DNA of 64,000 nt from Flaccisagitta enflata (Eukaryota > Chaetognatha > Sagittoidea > Aphragmophora), in assembly GCA_965153355.1 (NCBI GenBank), contig OZ231126.1:51894001-51958000 (forward strand), written 5' to 3'. The notes beneath the pieces were generated by a model. That model ran no database searches. It was not told where the DNA came from and saw only the letters and a list, made by a program, of their open reading frames with translations. The translations under genes and the position numbers were made by a program. Below are positions 54,941 to 64,000 of this stretch, piece after piece; the first letter of the stretch is position 1; each line of letters opens with the position of its first letter.

Positions 54941-55122
54941 TTAGTTGCGTGCACGCGACTCTACAACCCGCTTTGTCTGTCGGTTGGTCGGTCGGTCACA
55001 CTTTACTTTTTTTTATGATTTTATTTCTTTGACCTCACTGCTCCTGACCAAAGGGTCGGGAGACTTCAAATATGGCTCCTGCCCACCCACACGTGACTCC
55101 GGTAGCTGTGTATCCGACCTTG
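54941..55122 (-). mobile_element. Family A element, upstream member of a head-to-tail pair
   Basis: 182 bp, begins TTAGTTGCGTGCACGCGACT on the plus strand directly after the CCTTG end of its neighbour and ends TGTATCCGACCTTG. On the minus strand the junction reads CTAA|CAAGG. Core sequences are alike but not identical to the neighbour (CACACGTGACT versus CGCACGCGACT), so the pair has diverged since it formed. Confidence 0.85.
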
Positions 55123-55167
55123 TTATTTCAAAGAAGTAGGCAGTTTTCCGTTACTCTTGGCTCTGTT

Positions 55168-55934
55168 ATCGGGAAAAAAGTCGAAGTCTGTCTTCGACTT
55201 TTTGACATATTCGAGAGAAACAGGGTTTTCATTTTCTTATGGGAAAGTTGGGGAACTCATCCGGCTGATTGGGGCCTCCGATGAAATTTATAGGGTAAGT
55301 AAATTTAATAATTCTCTTTCATTTGGCGCCAAGCAGAAGTCTCTGGGACAAATATTTTTCGCGCTATGATTTTTTAAAGATTTATTTATGAAAAATAAAA
55401 ATAGAATTTTTTTTTTATTTTTTAAGATTTTGTGTAGGATCAATAAAGGAGTGTATATATGTTTACTTGAGCATGCAAATACAAAAAAACATGTTTATGA
55501 GCACAACTGCTCATCTGTGAGGGCATTTTTGAGCATTTTAGCTCATTTAGCTCACTTGGCTTAGTCTATTCTTTCTGATTTCAAAAACAACAAATGAATA
55601 AATATTTTCATACTTGTTTAAGCAAGCAAAATAAAAAAAAACATGTCAGTGAGCAGAGCTGCTCATCTATAGGGGCATTTACAATTATTCTAGCTCATTT
55701 AGCTCATTTACCTTGCTCTTTTACTCTGATTTTAAATAGGATAAATACAATAATGTTTTGACCTTAGCATGCAAATACAATAAAGCATGTCAGTGAGCAA
55801 GGCTGGTTGTCTGGTTGAATTTGAATATTTTAGCTCATCTAGCTCATTTGGTTTGATCTAACAAATAAAAAAAATTCAGTGACTGAAAATAAAAGCATGG
55901 TGAAAAGTGACCAATGCTTACGACTTTTTTCCTC
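55168..55934 (+). mobile_element. Family E repeat, copy 3, both ends visible
   Basis: Left end GGGAAAAAAGTCGAAG with the hairpin GTCTGTCTTCGACTTTTTG. The right end TTACGACTTTTTTCCT inverted gives AGGAAAAAAGTCGTAA, so the outer ends form an inverted repeat. The interior holds CTTTCATTTGGCGCCAAGCA and three to four units of about 150 bp with GAGCACAACTGCTCATCTGT and TAGCTCATTTAGCTCA. The sequence after the right end (CACGGCGACAGCCGCCATTA) also follows TTACGACTTTTTTCCT at 31277-31311. Confidence 0.65.
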
Positions 55935-56787
55935 ACGGCGACAGCCGCCATTACTGGTAAGAAGTATGCTTTTTAAGCAATTCACCGAGTGCGATTTTTT
56001 TTGCACACCCTGTTATACACATTAGGTTGTTCTTTCTCGTTTGGTGTCGCTGTTGCTATGTAGCGGTGATAGAGACCGTAATTTAGGCAGAAGCAGTGAT
56101 GTGAAAATGACAAGTTAATGACCCAGTAAGTGATATGAGCGAACAGTAATTAAGTTTGACAGACCGACCGTCCAACCACCTTAGTCACTTTTAGCGTCAC
56201 CGGCCCGCAAAATGAAATGCCAATCATCAGTTTATTCTTATATCAATTTTTCTCTGAAAACACATGGAAGAGGAGGGACAATACGACCAGGGTCATAACA
56301 AAAGAGACATTTTGGTCATACCTAACAGAAAGATGCTCGAACAATTTTTATACTGTTTTATCAGCTAATGAGGAGATGAGTTTTTTTTTTTTTTTTCTTT
56401 AAGGGGGGTATCGTTTTAAATGATTTTTTTTCTTCATTTAGCATCTAAAAATGTTGAGAAAAAAAAATGCGAGTACACTCAAAATGCTACCGACAAATGC
56501 CACCAACAACCACACGTTTGTCTTATCTCGCCCTCGCTCGTAGACCCCCAGGCGCCCCATTTTTTAACCCTATTTCATGCTGCCACAGTCCTCCCCCAAG
56601 GCTCGACCTTTCCGTTCGTTTTTGGTTGCCCCAGCGGCTTTCAACCTTGAAAAAATATTTTCAATCCTCCTCCTTATATCCTCTGCTTTCTACTTCTCCT
56701 CATCCACTTCTTCCTTTTCTATTTTAGTCCATCCATATATTTCTTTATTTTGGCTTTTATGTCCACAATACGGCCTCAAATCTTTTT

Positions 56788-56918
56788 AAACCCTCCACCC
56801 CCCCCCATCGCCTTAAACCCCTACTATCTATCTCATCATTATCTTGTTCTTCATCAATTCTTTTTCTTTTTCTTCATCCACGTCCCATTTTGTTCTCATT
56901 TTTTTTCCTGATTTCGTT

Positions 56919-56976
<58 letters not shown>

Positions 56977-57144
56977 ATGGCCCCTGCCCACCCGCATGCG
57001 ACTGCGGTAGCCGTTTATCCGGCCTTGTAAAACCCTCCACCCCCCCATCGCCTTAAACCCCTACTATCTATCTCATCAAAATCTTGTTCTTCTTCAATTC
57101 TTTTTCTTTTTCTTCATACACGTCCCATTTTGTTCTCATTTTTA
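56788..57144. repeat. Direct duplication flanking a (CT)n tract and a family A 5' end
   Basis: 56788-56903 and 57029-57144 are direct copies (AAACCCTCCACCCCCC, CGCCTTAAACCCCTACTATC, CGTCCCATTTTGTTCTCATT). Between them are a (CT)n tract (56926-56972) and a family A 5' terminus on the minus strand (56973-57027: CAAATATGGCCCCTGCCCAC ... TTTATCCGGCCTTG). The A tail (GGAC array plus hairpin) is absent and the CT tract sits in its place. Confidence 0.75.
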
Positions 57145-57240
57145 GTTCCGGACACGCAACTGTATAAGAGGCTTTGTCCGTCCGTCTGTCGGTCAGTCAG
57201 TCCGTCGATCCATCGGTCCGTCGGTCCGTGTTGATCTTGT
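57142..57240 (-). mobile_element. Hairpin/GGAC-tail fragment of another family
   Basis: TTAGTTCCGGACACGCAACT, then GTATAAGAGGCTTTGTCCGT, a (GTCC/GGTC) array and TGATCTTG. The layout is that of the A/B/C 3' end read backwards, but the hairpin pairs only in its outer AGTT/AACT. Continues into sequence shared with 30930-31100. Confidence 0.55.
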
Positions 57241-57391
57241 TAAAAAGTGGAAAACCAGCATTTGAGATACATTTTGTGTATGTTTGTGTGTGGTGTGGGG
57301 GTTGGGGTGTGGATGGGGGTTGGATGCCCCTGCCCACTCGTCCGCAACGATATTGTGACCTCGCGTCACTTGTTCTTCCTGTTTTTGTTCT

Positions 57392-57887
<496 letters not shown>

Positions 57888-58110
57888 TTAGTCGCGTGCA
57901 CGCGACTCTTCAACCCACTCTGTCTGTAGGTTGGTTGGTCGGTCCGTCTGTTTGTCTGTCCGTCACGCTTAGCTTTATTTGTCGTTTTACATCATTTTAA
58001 GTCAATTCAACTCATCTTAAGTCAATTTACATTTACACCGTCTTTTGGTCTTTTAGTCTTTCAGTCTTATGGTCTTAACAACCGCACGCGACTGTAAAAT
58101 GTCGGCCTTG
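57888..58110 (-). mobile_element. Family A element, TGACTTA-repeat subtype (223 bp)
   Basis: On the plus strand: TTAGTCGCGTGCACGCGACT (perfect hairpin 57890-57907), GGTTGGTTGGTCGGTCCG, then TTTTAAGTCAATTC-type units (57990-58030) and GGTCTTTTAGTCTTTCAGTC, ending CCGCACGCGACTGTAAAATG and TCGGCCTTG. Same interior type as 6728-7078 and 61669-61863. Confidence 0.8.
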
Positions 58111-58164
58111 TTTTTTATCAAATTGACTTTTTTAAAAATATCACTAATTCCCTCCTCCTCCTCC

Positions 58165-58210
58165 CCCCCCCCCCAACACACGGCTGATGTCGACCGTGTA
58201 TCAGGCCTTG
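58165..58210 (-). mobile_element. Family A 5' end fragment
   Basis: CACGGCTGATGTCGACCGTG then TATCAGGCCTTG, a diverged 5' terminus without the rest of the element. Confidence 0.5.
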
Positions 58211-58714
58211 TTGTTTCATCTGATAATCACTTCATCTGTTTATCTATTCTGAATGCTATCTTTCTTACTTTCTCGTGGGTTTCCTTCATCCTTAGTAAGG
58301 ATTCCTTACTCGATGACATGCTCTTTTACAATATTTTCTTCCCTCCTGAATTTCCTCCCCTCTTTTGTTCTTATCACTTGGAACCATTGCTTCATATAAG
58401 TATACATATACATATACATAATATACATACACATGTATTTGTCGCTTTTCTCCGTTCATTTATTTCTATTCACCTCCTCCTCTTCTTGTTCCCCCTCCCC
58501 CTCTGGCTCTGATCTTTCATCTGTGGCAAAGATGCGAATTTCGCCCTCGGGACCGATTCTTTTTCCTCCTCCTTTTCAATTATCTTTGCTGATGCTGCCG
58601 TTGTTGCTGTTGCTGTTGTCGTTGACGTTGGTACCGAAATTCCATAAATCTGCGTTTCCATAAGCTCATGAACACATGTTATCCTGAATCAAAATGATAA
58701 ATACTACGTTTAAA
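58211..58714. other. No gene seen
   Basis: T/C-rich, with a short ATACAT patch at 58400-58432. Not recognised as coding. Confidence 0.4.
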
Positions 58715-58849
58715 CAAGGCCGGATACACGGCTACCCCAGTCGCATGCGGGTGGGCAGGAGCAGTGCTGGAGAAGGTCACAAGAGCATTTGGGCAGGAGC
58801 AGTAGGCTCAAAAAGCTCAAAAAACGTCGAAGAAGTAATAGTCGCAAAA

Positions 58850-59350
58850 GCGTTAGATGGTCAGCGGTACCCGTGCCCTGCTTAAGTAAGTTACGATGGT
58901 AGTTGAGGGAGGGAGCAGGGCAGCGGCCCCAAAGGGGTCGATGACCTATGCTTTTCACATATATTGGGAATTTTCTCCTCCTCCTCCTCCTCTTTCTTCT
59001 TCTCCTCCTCCGCACCCCCCCCCCCTCCTCCCAACCTCCAGGCCCATATCTCAGCCTCGAGGCCCATATCCTAGCCTCAAGGCCCAAATCCCAGTCTTGA
59101 AGCCCAAATCCCTTCAGGCAGGAATTTGGGCCTTGAGGTTGGGATTTGGGCCTTGAAGTTGGGATTAGGGCCTCATAACTGGGATTTGGGCTTTGAGGCT
59201 AGGATATGGGCCTCGAGGTGGAGATATGGGCCTGGAGGTTGGAGGGAGGGGGGGTATGAAGGAGGAGAAGAAGAAGGAGGAGGAGGAGAAAATTCCCCAT
59301 AAGTGTGAAAGCATAGGTCATCGACCCCTTCGGGGCCGCTGCCCAAGAAG
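58850..59350. mobile_element. Family D module 1, inverted ends
   Basis: Lead-in GCAAAAGCGTTAGATGGTCA then GCGGTACCCGTGCCCTGC. Left inverted end GGGCAGCGGCCCC, then GTCGATGACCTATGC and GGGAATTTTCTCC. The right end mirrors it: GGAGAAAATTCCCC, GCATAGGTCATCGACCCC, TTCGGGGCCGCTGCCC. Inside, CCTCGAGGCCCATATCC units face GGATTTGGGCCTTGAGG units, so the module is a large palindrome. Confidence 0.7.
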
Positions 59351-59357
59351 TCGCAAA

Positions 59358-59870
59358 AGCGTCAGATGGTCAGCGGAACCCGTGCCCTGCCCGAGTAGGT
59401 TGTGCTTGAGGTTGAAGGGGAAGCAGGGCAGCGGCCCCGAAGAGGTCGATGACCTATGCTTTCACACATATGGGGAGTTTTCTCCTTCTTCTCCTCCTCC
59501 CCCTCCTCCTCCTCCTCCTCCTCCCCCCTTAATTGCCAGTCACGCGGCCCAAATTTCAGTCTCGAGGCCCAAATCCCAGTCTTGAAGCCCAAGGTTGGGA
59601 TTGGGATTGGGCCTCTTGGCTGGGATTTGGACCTTGAGGCTGAGATTTGGGCCTCAAGGCTAAGATCTGGGCCTCCAGGCTAGGTTTTTGGCTTTTAGGC
59701 TGGGATTTGGGCCTCGAGGCTGGGATTTTGGCCCCAAGACTGGAATTTAGGCCTCGAGACTGGAATTTGGGCCTCGAAACTGGAATTTGGGCCTCAAGAC
59801 TGGGATTTGAGGGTGGAGGGACAGAGAAGAAGGAGGAGTAGAAGGAGAAAATTCCCCAAAAGGGGACCAA
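59358..59870. mobile_element. Family D module 2, right end truncated
   Basis: Same lead-in (GCGTCAGATGGTCAGCGG) and left end (GGGCAGCGGCCCCGAAGAGG) as module 1. It has a TCC block, one orientation switch near 59590, then about ten units of GGGATTTGGGCCTCGAGGCT. The right end stops at GAGAAAATTCCCCAAAAGGG, directly before the A tail. Confidence 0.65.
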
Positions 59871-59931
59871 CCAACCGACCGACGCGACGGAGTGACATAG
59901 CGGTGTGTAAAGTCGCGTAGCACGCGACTAA

Positions 59932-60094
59932 AAATTGTTTTGGCAATATTTTTTTCTAACACCAATTTGGTTTCACATGATTGATACTGCTCCTCTAAAT
60001 AAAGTGAAAAATCCTCTAGTGCCACTTAGATTATCTGTCCCATATCGCTTTGGCTCTGTGTATATGAGTCTGTTTCTTTGAGTGTATCAGTGTC

Positions 60095-60125
<31 letters not shown>

Positions 60126-60460
60126 TTCTGTCTTTCTGTCTGTGACACACTCGGAACATATCCGCGCCAGTGTCTCCTTTCATGTTTCCGATTTTCCGTG
60201 TGTGACTGTTTGTGTGCGTGTATGACCGTTTGTGTGTGTGCGTGCGTGCTTGTATCCAACACCTTGGTGTTATAAATTGTCTCCTCTGCAGACATGGTCA
60301 CGATCGGCTTATGTTGTCGACGTCTAGTCATCTCTTCATCTCTCTTGCGCATAAAATTGCATATTTGAAGACTGTGTCGTCCCGCATTGGGCAGAAACGA
60401 CAAGAAGCATTTTTTTTTCTATTAGCTATTCCTTTGGATGAGTCTACTTCCATGTCTACT
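59932..60460. other. No gene; TCTG patch
   Basis: A short (TCTG)n run at 60096-60124 and GTGTGTGCGTGCGTGC at 60233-60250; otherwise unassigned. Confidence 0.45.
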
Positions 60461-60557
<97 letters not shown>

Positions 60558-60616
60558 AGTTGTTGTCATTGTTGTGATTGTTGTTGCTGTTGTTGTTGTT
60601 GTCATCATTTTCGTAG

Positions 60617-60706
<90 letters not shown>

Positions 60707-60758
60707 TTTTTTTTTTTTTGTTTTTGTTTTTGTTGTTATTGTTATTGTTGTTGTTGTT

Positions 60759-60840
<82 letters not shown>
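60461..60840. repeat. (GTT)n microsatellite, about 380 bp
   Basis: GTT trinucleotide with ATT and CAT variants (60558-60615) and a T-run at 60703-60730. Confidence 0.97.
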
Positions 60841-60841
<1 letters not shown>

Positions 60842-61206
60842 CAGACAAGTGACCGATCGGGCGACGAAACAATTTGTTTAGTTCAGACTTTAAGATGAAG
60901 AGGAGGGCAAATATCTGTTTTTAAAATTCCTGCAAAATCGGTTGAAACCAAGATTTTTATTCCTTTGTGAAAGGGTAAGAAATTTGATAGGGATGGATCT
61001 ATCACCTGCAAATGAAATTTGAGATCAAAACCGCATCAACTTTTTAGAATAACACACATTCTGTCTTTCCGTCTCTCTGTTTTTTTTTTCTTTCTGTTTA
61101 TCTGTCTCTCTGTTTTACTGTTTCTCTGTTTTTTTTCTTTCTGTTTTTCTGTCTCTGTCTTAATTCCTGTCTATGGGTGGGTATCACCAGTGGGAAAATC
61201 TATATA

Positions 61207-61208
61207 TC

Positions 61209-61274
<66 letters not shown>

Positions 61275-61281
61275 TGTGTGT
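61207..61281. repeat. (TG)n microsatellite
   Basis: GT dinucleotide preceded by the block GTGGGTATCACCAGTGGGAA, also present at 47223. Confidence 0.96.
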
Positions 61282-61359
61282 TTACGCGATAGTCTCTTCG
61301 TTTGTCTGTCCGTTCTTCTGTCTGTCTGTCTGTCTGTTCTTCATCCCTGTCTTTCAATT

Positions 61360-61489
<130 letters not shown>

Positions 61490-61668
61490 CATAATTGTCT
61501 AAAGAAAATTTATATTCATATGCTAGAGTTAGTAACGGATCAACAGAAGATTTCTGGAAATGAAGCGGAAAGATTTAAAGAGATTAATTTTACAATCTGT
61601 CAGGAAGAAGAATAGTGATTAAGAATCGTTTAATATGTATTATACACGAACTATAACTTTCTAAAAAA

Positions 61669-61863
61669 CAAGGCCAACACCCAAAATTCGCGTGCGAGAC
61701 TTACCGATTGACTTAGAATTGACTTAGAGGGGCTTAGAATGACTTAGTTTACCCTAAAATGTCTTAAAGAAATAAAATTGATAAAAAAGTAAAGTGGGGA
61801 CCGACCGACCAAGCAACCGACGGACGGACGAAGTGGGGTGTAGAGTCGCGTGCACGCGACTAA
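61669..61863 (+). mobile_element. Family A element, TGACTTA-repeat subtype (195 bp)
   Basis: Starts CAAGGCCAACACCC, 5' motif TTCGCGTGCGAG, then GATTGACTTAGAATTGACTT units. It carries an AAAGTGGGGACCGACCGACC block, GTAGAG, the perfect hairpin AGTCGCGTGCACGCGACT and AA. Confidence 0.8.
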
Positions 61864-62274
61864 AAATAACACCTAACGCAACTTTATCCCACTCCACCCA
61901 TCTGAATGTAGGACATCTAACACACAAACAACAAAATAACAACACAATGAGACAAGACCGAGACTAGGTCTTACAGTAAACTGATATGGCTTTGTTCGTC
62001 CGTTGGTCCGTCGTTCCGTCTTGGCTCTTGCGGTTAAGTGGGTCACACTTGAGTTGGAAAGTGTGAAAACGCGCATTTAGGTTACTTGTATGTAATAATA
62101 AGAAATAATTGTCATAACAGATATTATCAAAGTGAACGCTGCATTTGTGAGATGCAGGACAACAATCTTCATGCTCATTTTGATAATGGCCGCCTGAGTC
62201 TCTTTTACTTCGCTTCAAACCTCATAAAATCCAACTTTCATTTTTCCTTCGAGCAAACGCAATTTCAGCTGCTT

Positions 62275-62413
<139 letters not shown>

Positions 62414-62476
62414 CTTGTTGTTTCTCCGCTTGTGTTTTTTAAGAAAGAACTGAGGAAGACATAATTATGTCGCTTT

Positions 62477-62570
62477 TTAGATGCGTCCTCGCATCTCTAT
62501 AATAGGCTGTGTATGTCAGTTCGTCGGTGGGTATGTTGGTTGGTCAATCAGTTGGTCGGTCGGTAATGCA
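62477..62570 (-). mobile_element. Family B 3' end fragment
   Basis: TTAGATGCGTCCTCGCATCT (hairpin), CTATAATAGGC, then TTGGTTGGTCAATCAGTTGG and TCGGTCGGT. No B 5' end follows, so it is truncated or rearranged. Confidence 0.65.
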
Positions 62571-63611
62571 CTCATACAAAGCATTTTTTTGTTTTCATTC
62601 ATTCATTCATTCATTCAGTTGATTTTTTGCGTCTTTCCACTTATCCGTCCTGCATTCGTTATTTTCGAGTGATTTGGGCAGTACAATCCCAGTCCAGCTT
62701 TGCATCATTCGCTTTTGCTCCCAGCCGAGTGCTGATATGGGTGAACCTCATTGGACATTGGTACAAAACATTTTCCTTCATTCTTTTTTTTTTCTAATCA
62801 TATTTCAATTTCTACTAGATTTCCTTGCCTTTCTGCAAGGCGCCGATGCAAAACCCTGTGGTTCATCCCTACTACAATTCCCAGACGGCGCAGAGTCGCA
62901 GATGTTAGTTTTTTATGGCTTCGATCTATTTTTGCATGGGAGAAGAAAAAAATTTCTCTCCTTAGGAGAAAGAGAGAGATTGAGAAACCCCTCAGCATCT
63001 GTCGTTTCTTGCCCCATTGCATCTGTCGCTTGGAAATCCGCCGAGCAGATGCCGCCGCCTATCGCCCTTTTACAAACGCTGATTAGTTTATTGGTACGCC
63101 GATTGTTCAACCATTGAGTTATGTGGTATTTAAGTCTATTTGTACCTATTCCATAACCATAAATGCTAAGGCAATAAACACATTTCCAAGGGTTCTTGAA
63201 TAACAGTTTCATTAACCATCTAAAATGGGTCTCAGTGCTCAAATTTGGTTCTGTGTGCATGTATAATTGAAGCTTATGATTTACAGAAATAAGTGAAAAG
63301 TGACTTTTGATTTTATTTAGTCTTTTTTTCTTTTTTAGCATTCAATAGTTAATGATAACTACAAAATGGTGCACAATTCATAAAACACTATGAGAAAACA
63401 AAGTTAGAAAATCAAAAACCTCATTTAATCTGTCGGTCCGTCGGTCGGTGTGTAGAATCTTTATTGGCTTGCGGTTTTCGCCTGACCGCACGCTGTGCTG
63501 TTTGTCACTATGAATGAAAAAAGTAAGCTCGTTTAAAGCATTATAATATGCAAAGATACCCCTTTTCACACCCATATTCATAAATCAAATGCTACAAGGA
63601 TGTGATGATAA
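62571..63611. other. No confident gene
   Basis: A frame starting at ATG 62737 and ending at 63117 has mixed composition (127 codons including stop) but no domain I recognise. A GGTCCGTCGGTCGG remnant lies at 63435-63449. A (TTCA)n patch is at 62599-62621. Confidence 0.35.
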
Positions 63612-63954
63612 CAAGGCCGGATACACGGGCCAAGACGGTGCGCCGGGCGTTATTAATTCTTAGACCTATCCCTAGCTCGATCAGACCTATCCCGAGCTCT
63701 ATCAGACCTATCCTCAGCTCTATTAGACCTATCCCTAGCTCTATCAGACCTATCACTAGCTCTATCAGACCTAACCCCAGCTCTATCAGACCTAACCGTA
63801 GCTAATTATTCTAGTGAATGAAATGACGAGTAGCATCAATTATGAACGAAATGAGTTTTCAATTGATTTCAAACATTTTCAGCTATTTTTCATTCGAGTG
63901 TGACCGACGGACGGAGGGACAGAGCCTCTTATAGAGGTGCTAAGGCGCACCTAA
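63612..63954 (+). mobile_element. Family C' Helitron-like element with a 20-bp minisatellite
   Basis: Starts CAAGGCCGGATACACGGGCC, then GGTGCGCC. The interior is seven to eight units of CAGACCTATCCCTAGCTCTA (63660-63800). The tail is GTGTGACCGACGGACGG, AGCCTCTTATAG and the hairpin AGGTGCTAAGGCGCACCT (63935-63952) ending CTAA. The last arm GGCGCACC is the exact partner of the 5' GGTGCGCC, distinct from the pair in family C. Confidence 0.8.
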
Positions 63955-64000
63955 AAATCCAAACATACATTCATTTTGTGTTTAAGGAGTGTCTACACAT

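Larger units (their letters stand above)
58715..59931 (+). mobile_element. Large family A element (1.2 kb) carrying D modules
   Basis: 5' end CAAGGCCGGATACACGGCTA, AGTCGCATGCGGGTGGGC. 3' end GACCAACCAACCGACCGACG, CGGTGTGTAAAGTCGCGTAG and CACGCGACTAA. Between them are two D-type inverted modules, so the canonical A core is replaced. The outer ends carry matching GTCGC motifs. Confidence 0.75.

Noticed and set aside
62737-63117. Frame of about 126 residues near the right edge
   Set aside because: Mixed composition and partly hydrophobic, but no motif. Overlapping open frames on both strands suggest chance.

Overview
This is animal-type nuclear DNA. The only gene with recognisable coding logic is an intronless rhodopsin-class (class A) seven-transmembrane receptor at 5421-6242, followed by a decayed paralogue at about 7340-8410. 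There is no operon-like gene packing. The rest is dense microsatellite plus nested, mostly non-autonomous transposable elements. A marine invertebrate is a plausible host, but I cannot place it further from sequence alone.

The dominant theme is a superfamily of short non-coding elements that I call A, A', B, C and C'. In the orientation used here each starts CAAG and ends in a hairpin running into CTAA (or CTGA). The tail reads roughly (GGAC/GGACC)n - AAAGCSKSTTRTAGAG - hairpin - CTAA. A motif about 25 bp inside the 5' end is the exact reverse complement of the last arm of the 3' hairpin. That motif differs between families while the two ends stay matched: A GTCGCGTG, A' GTCGCTTGC, B GATGCGTCC, C AGGTGCGAC, C' GGTGCGCC. 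Two sites can be compared with an uninterrupted state (the paralogous repeat at 26520-26560, and the receptor reading frame at 7919-8160). Both show insertion between A and A (T and T on the other strand) with no target duplication. One pair of copies is joined head to tail with zero bases between them (54940/54941). This fits Helitron/Helentron-like rolling-circle elements; no Rep-helicase gene is present, so any mobilising enzyme lies elsewhere.

Layout. 1-4360: microsatellites and one A copy. 4389-4910: foldback MITE. 5421-8410: receptor gene and pseudogene with several insertions. 8690-25400: microsatellites, A and B copies, two more foldback MITEs, and a D-type GC-rich element. 25655-45400: a heavily nested block containing a repeat (G) present twice, a 4.8-kb B element that encloses a 4.5-kb satellite of 80-bp units, a roughly 3-kb unit present three times (two copies nearly identical), a TIR element (F) with 4-bp target duplications, and an E-type repeat. 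45400-64000: more microsatellites, E copies, the tandem A pair, a 1.2-kb A element carrying D modules, and a C' element.

The non-autonomous elements share one architecture in which the interior holds a different tandem repeat in different copies (GGAC, TGACTTA-like, GGTGAG, a 20-bp unit, 24-bp units, the 80-bp satellite). The ends look constrained and the interior looks like a free slot where tandem repeats grow. The receptor pair shows the mutational effect: the paralogue carries frameshifts plus one A element and one pogo-like MITE, and conceptual removal of the two insertions restores the alignment to the intact gene in that part.
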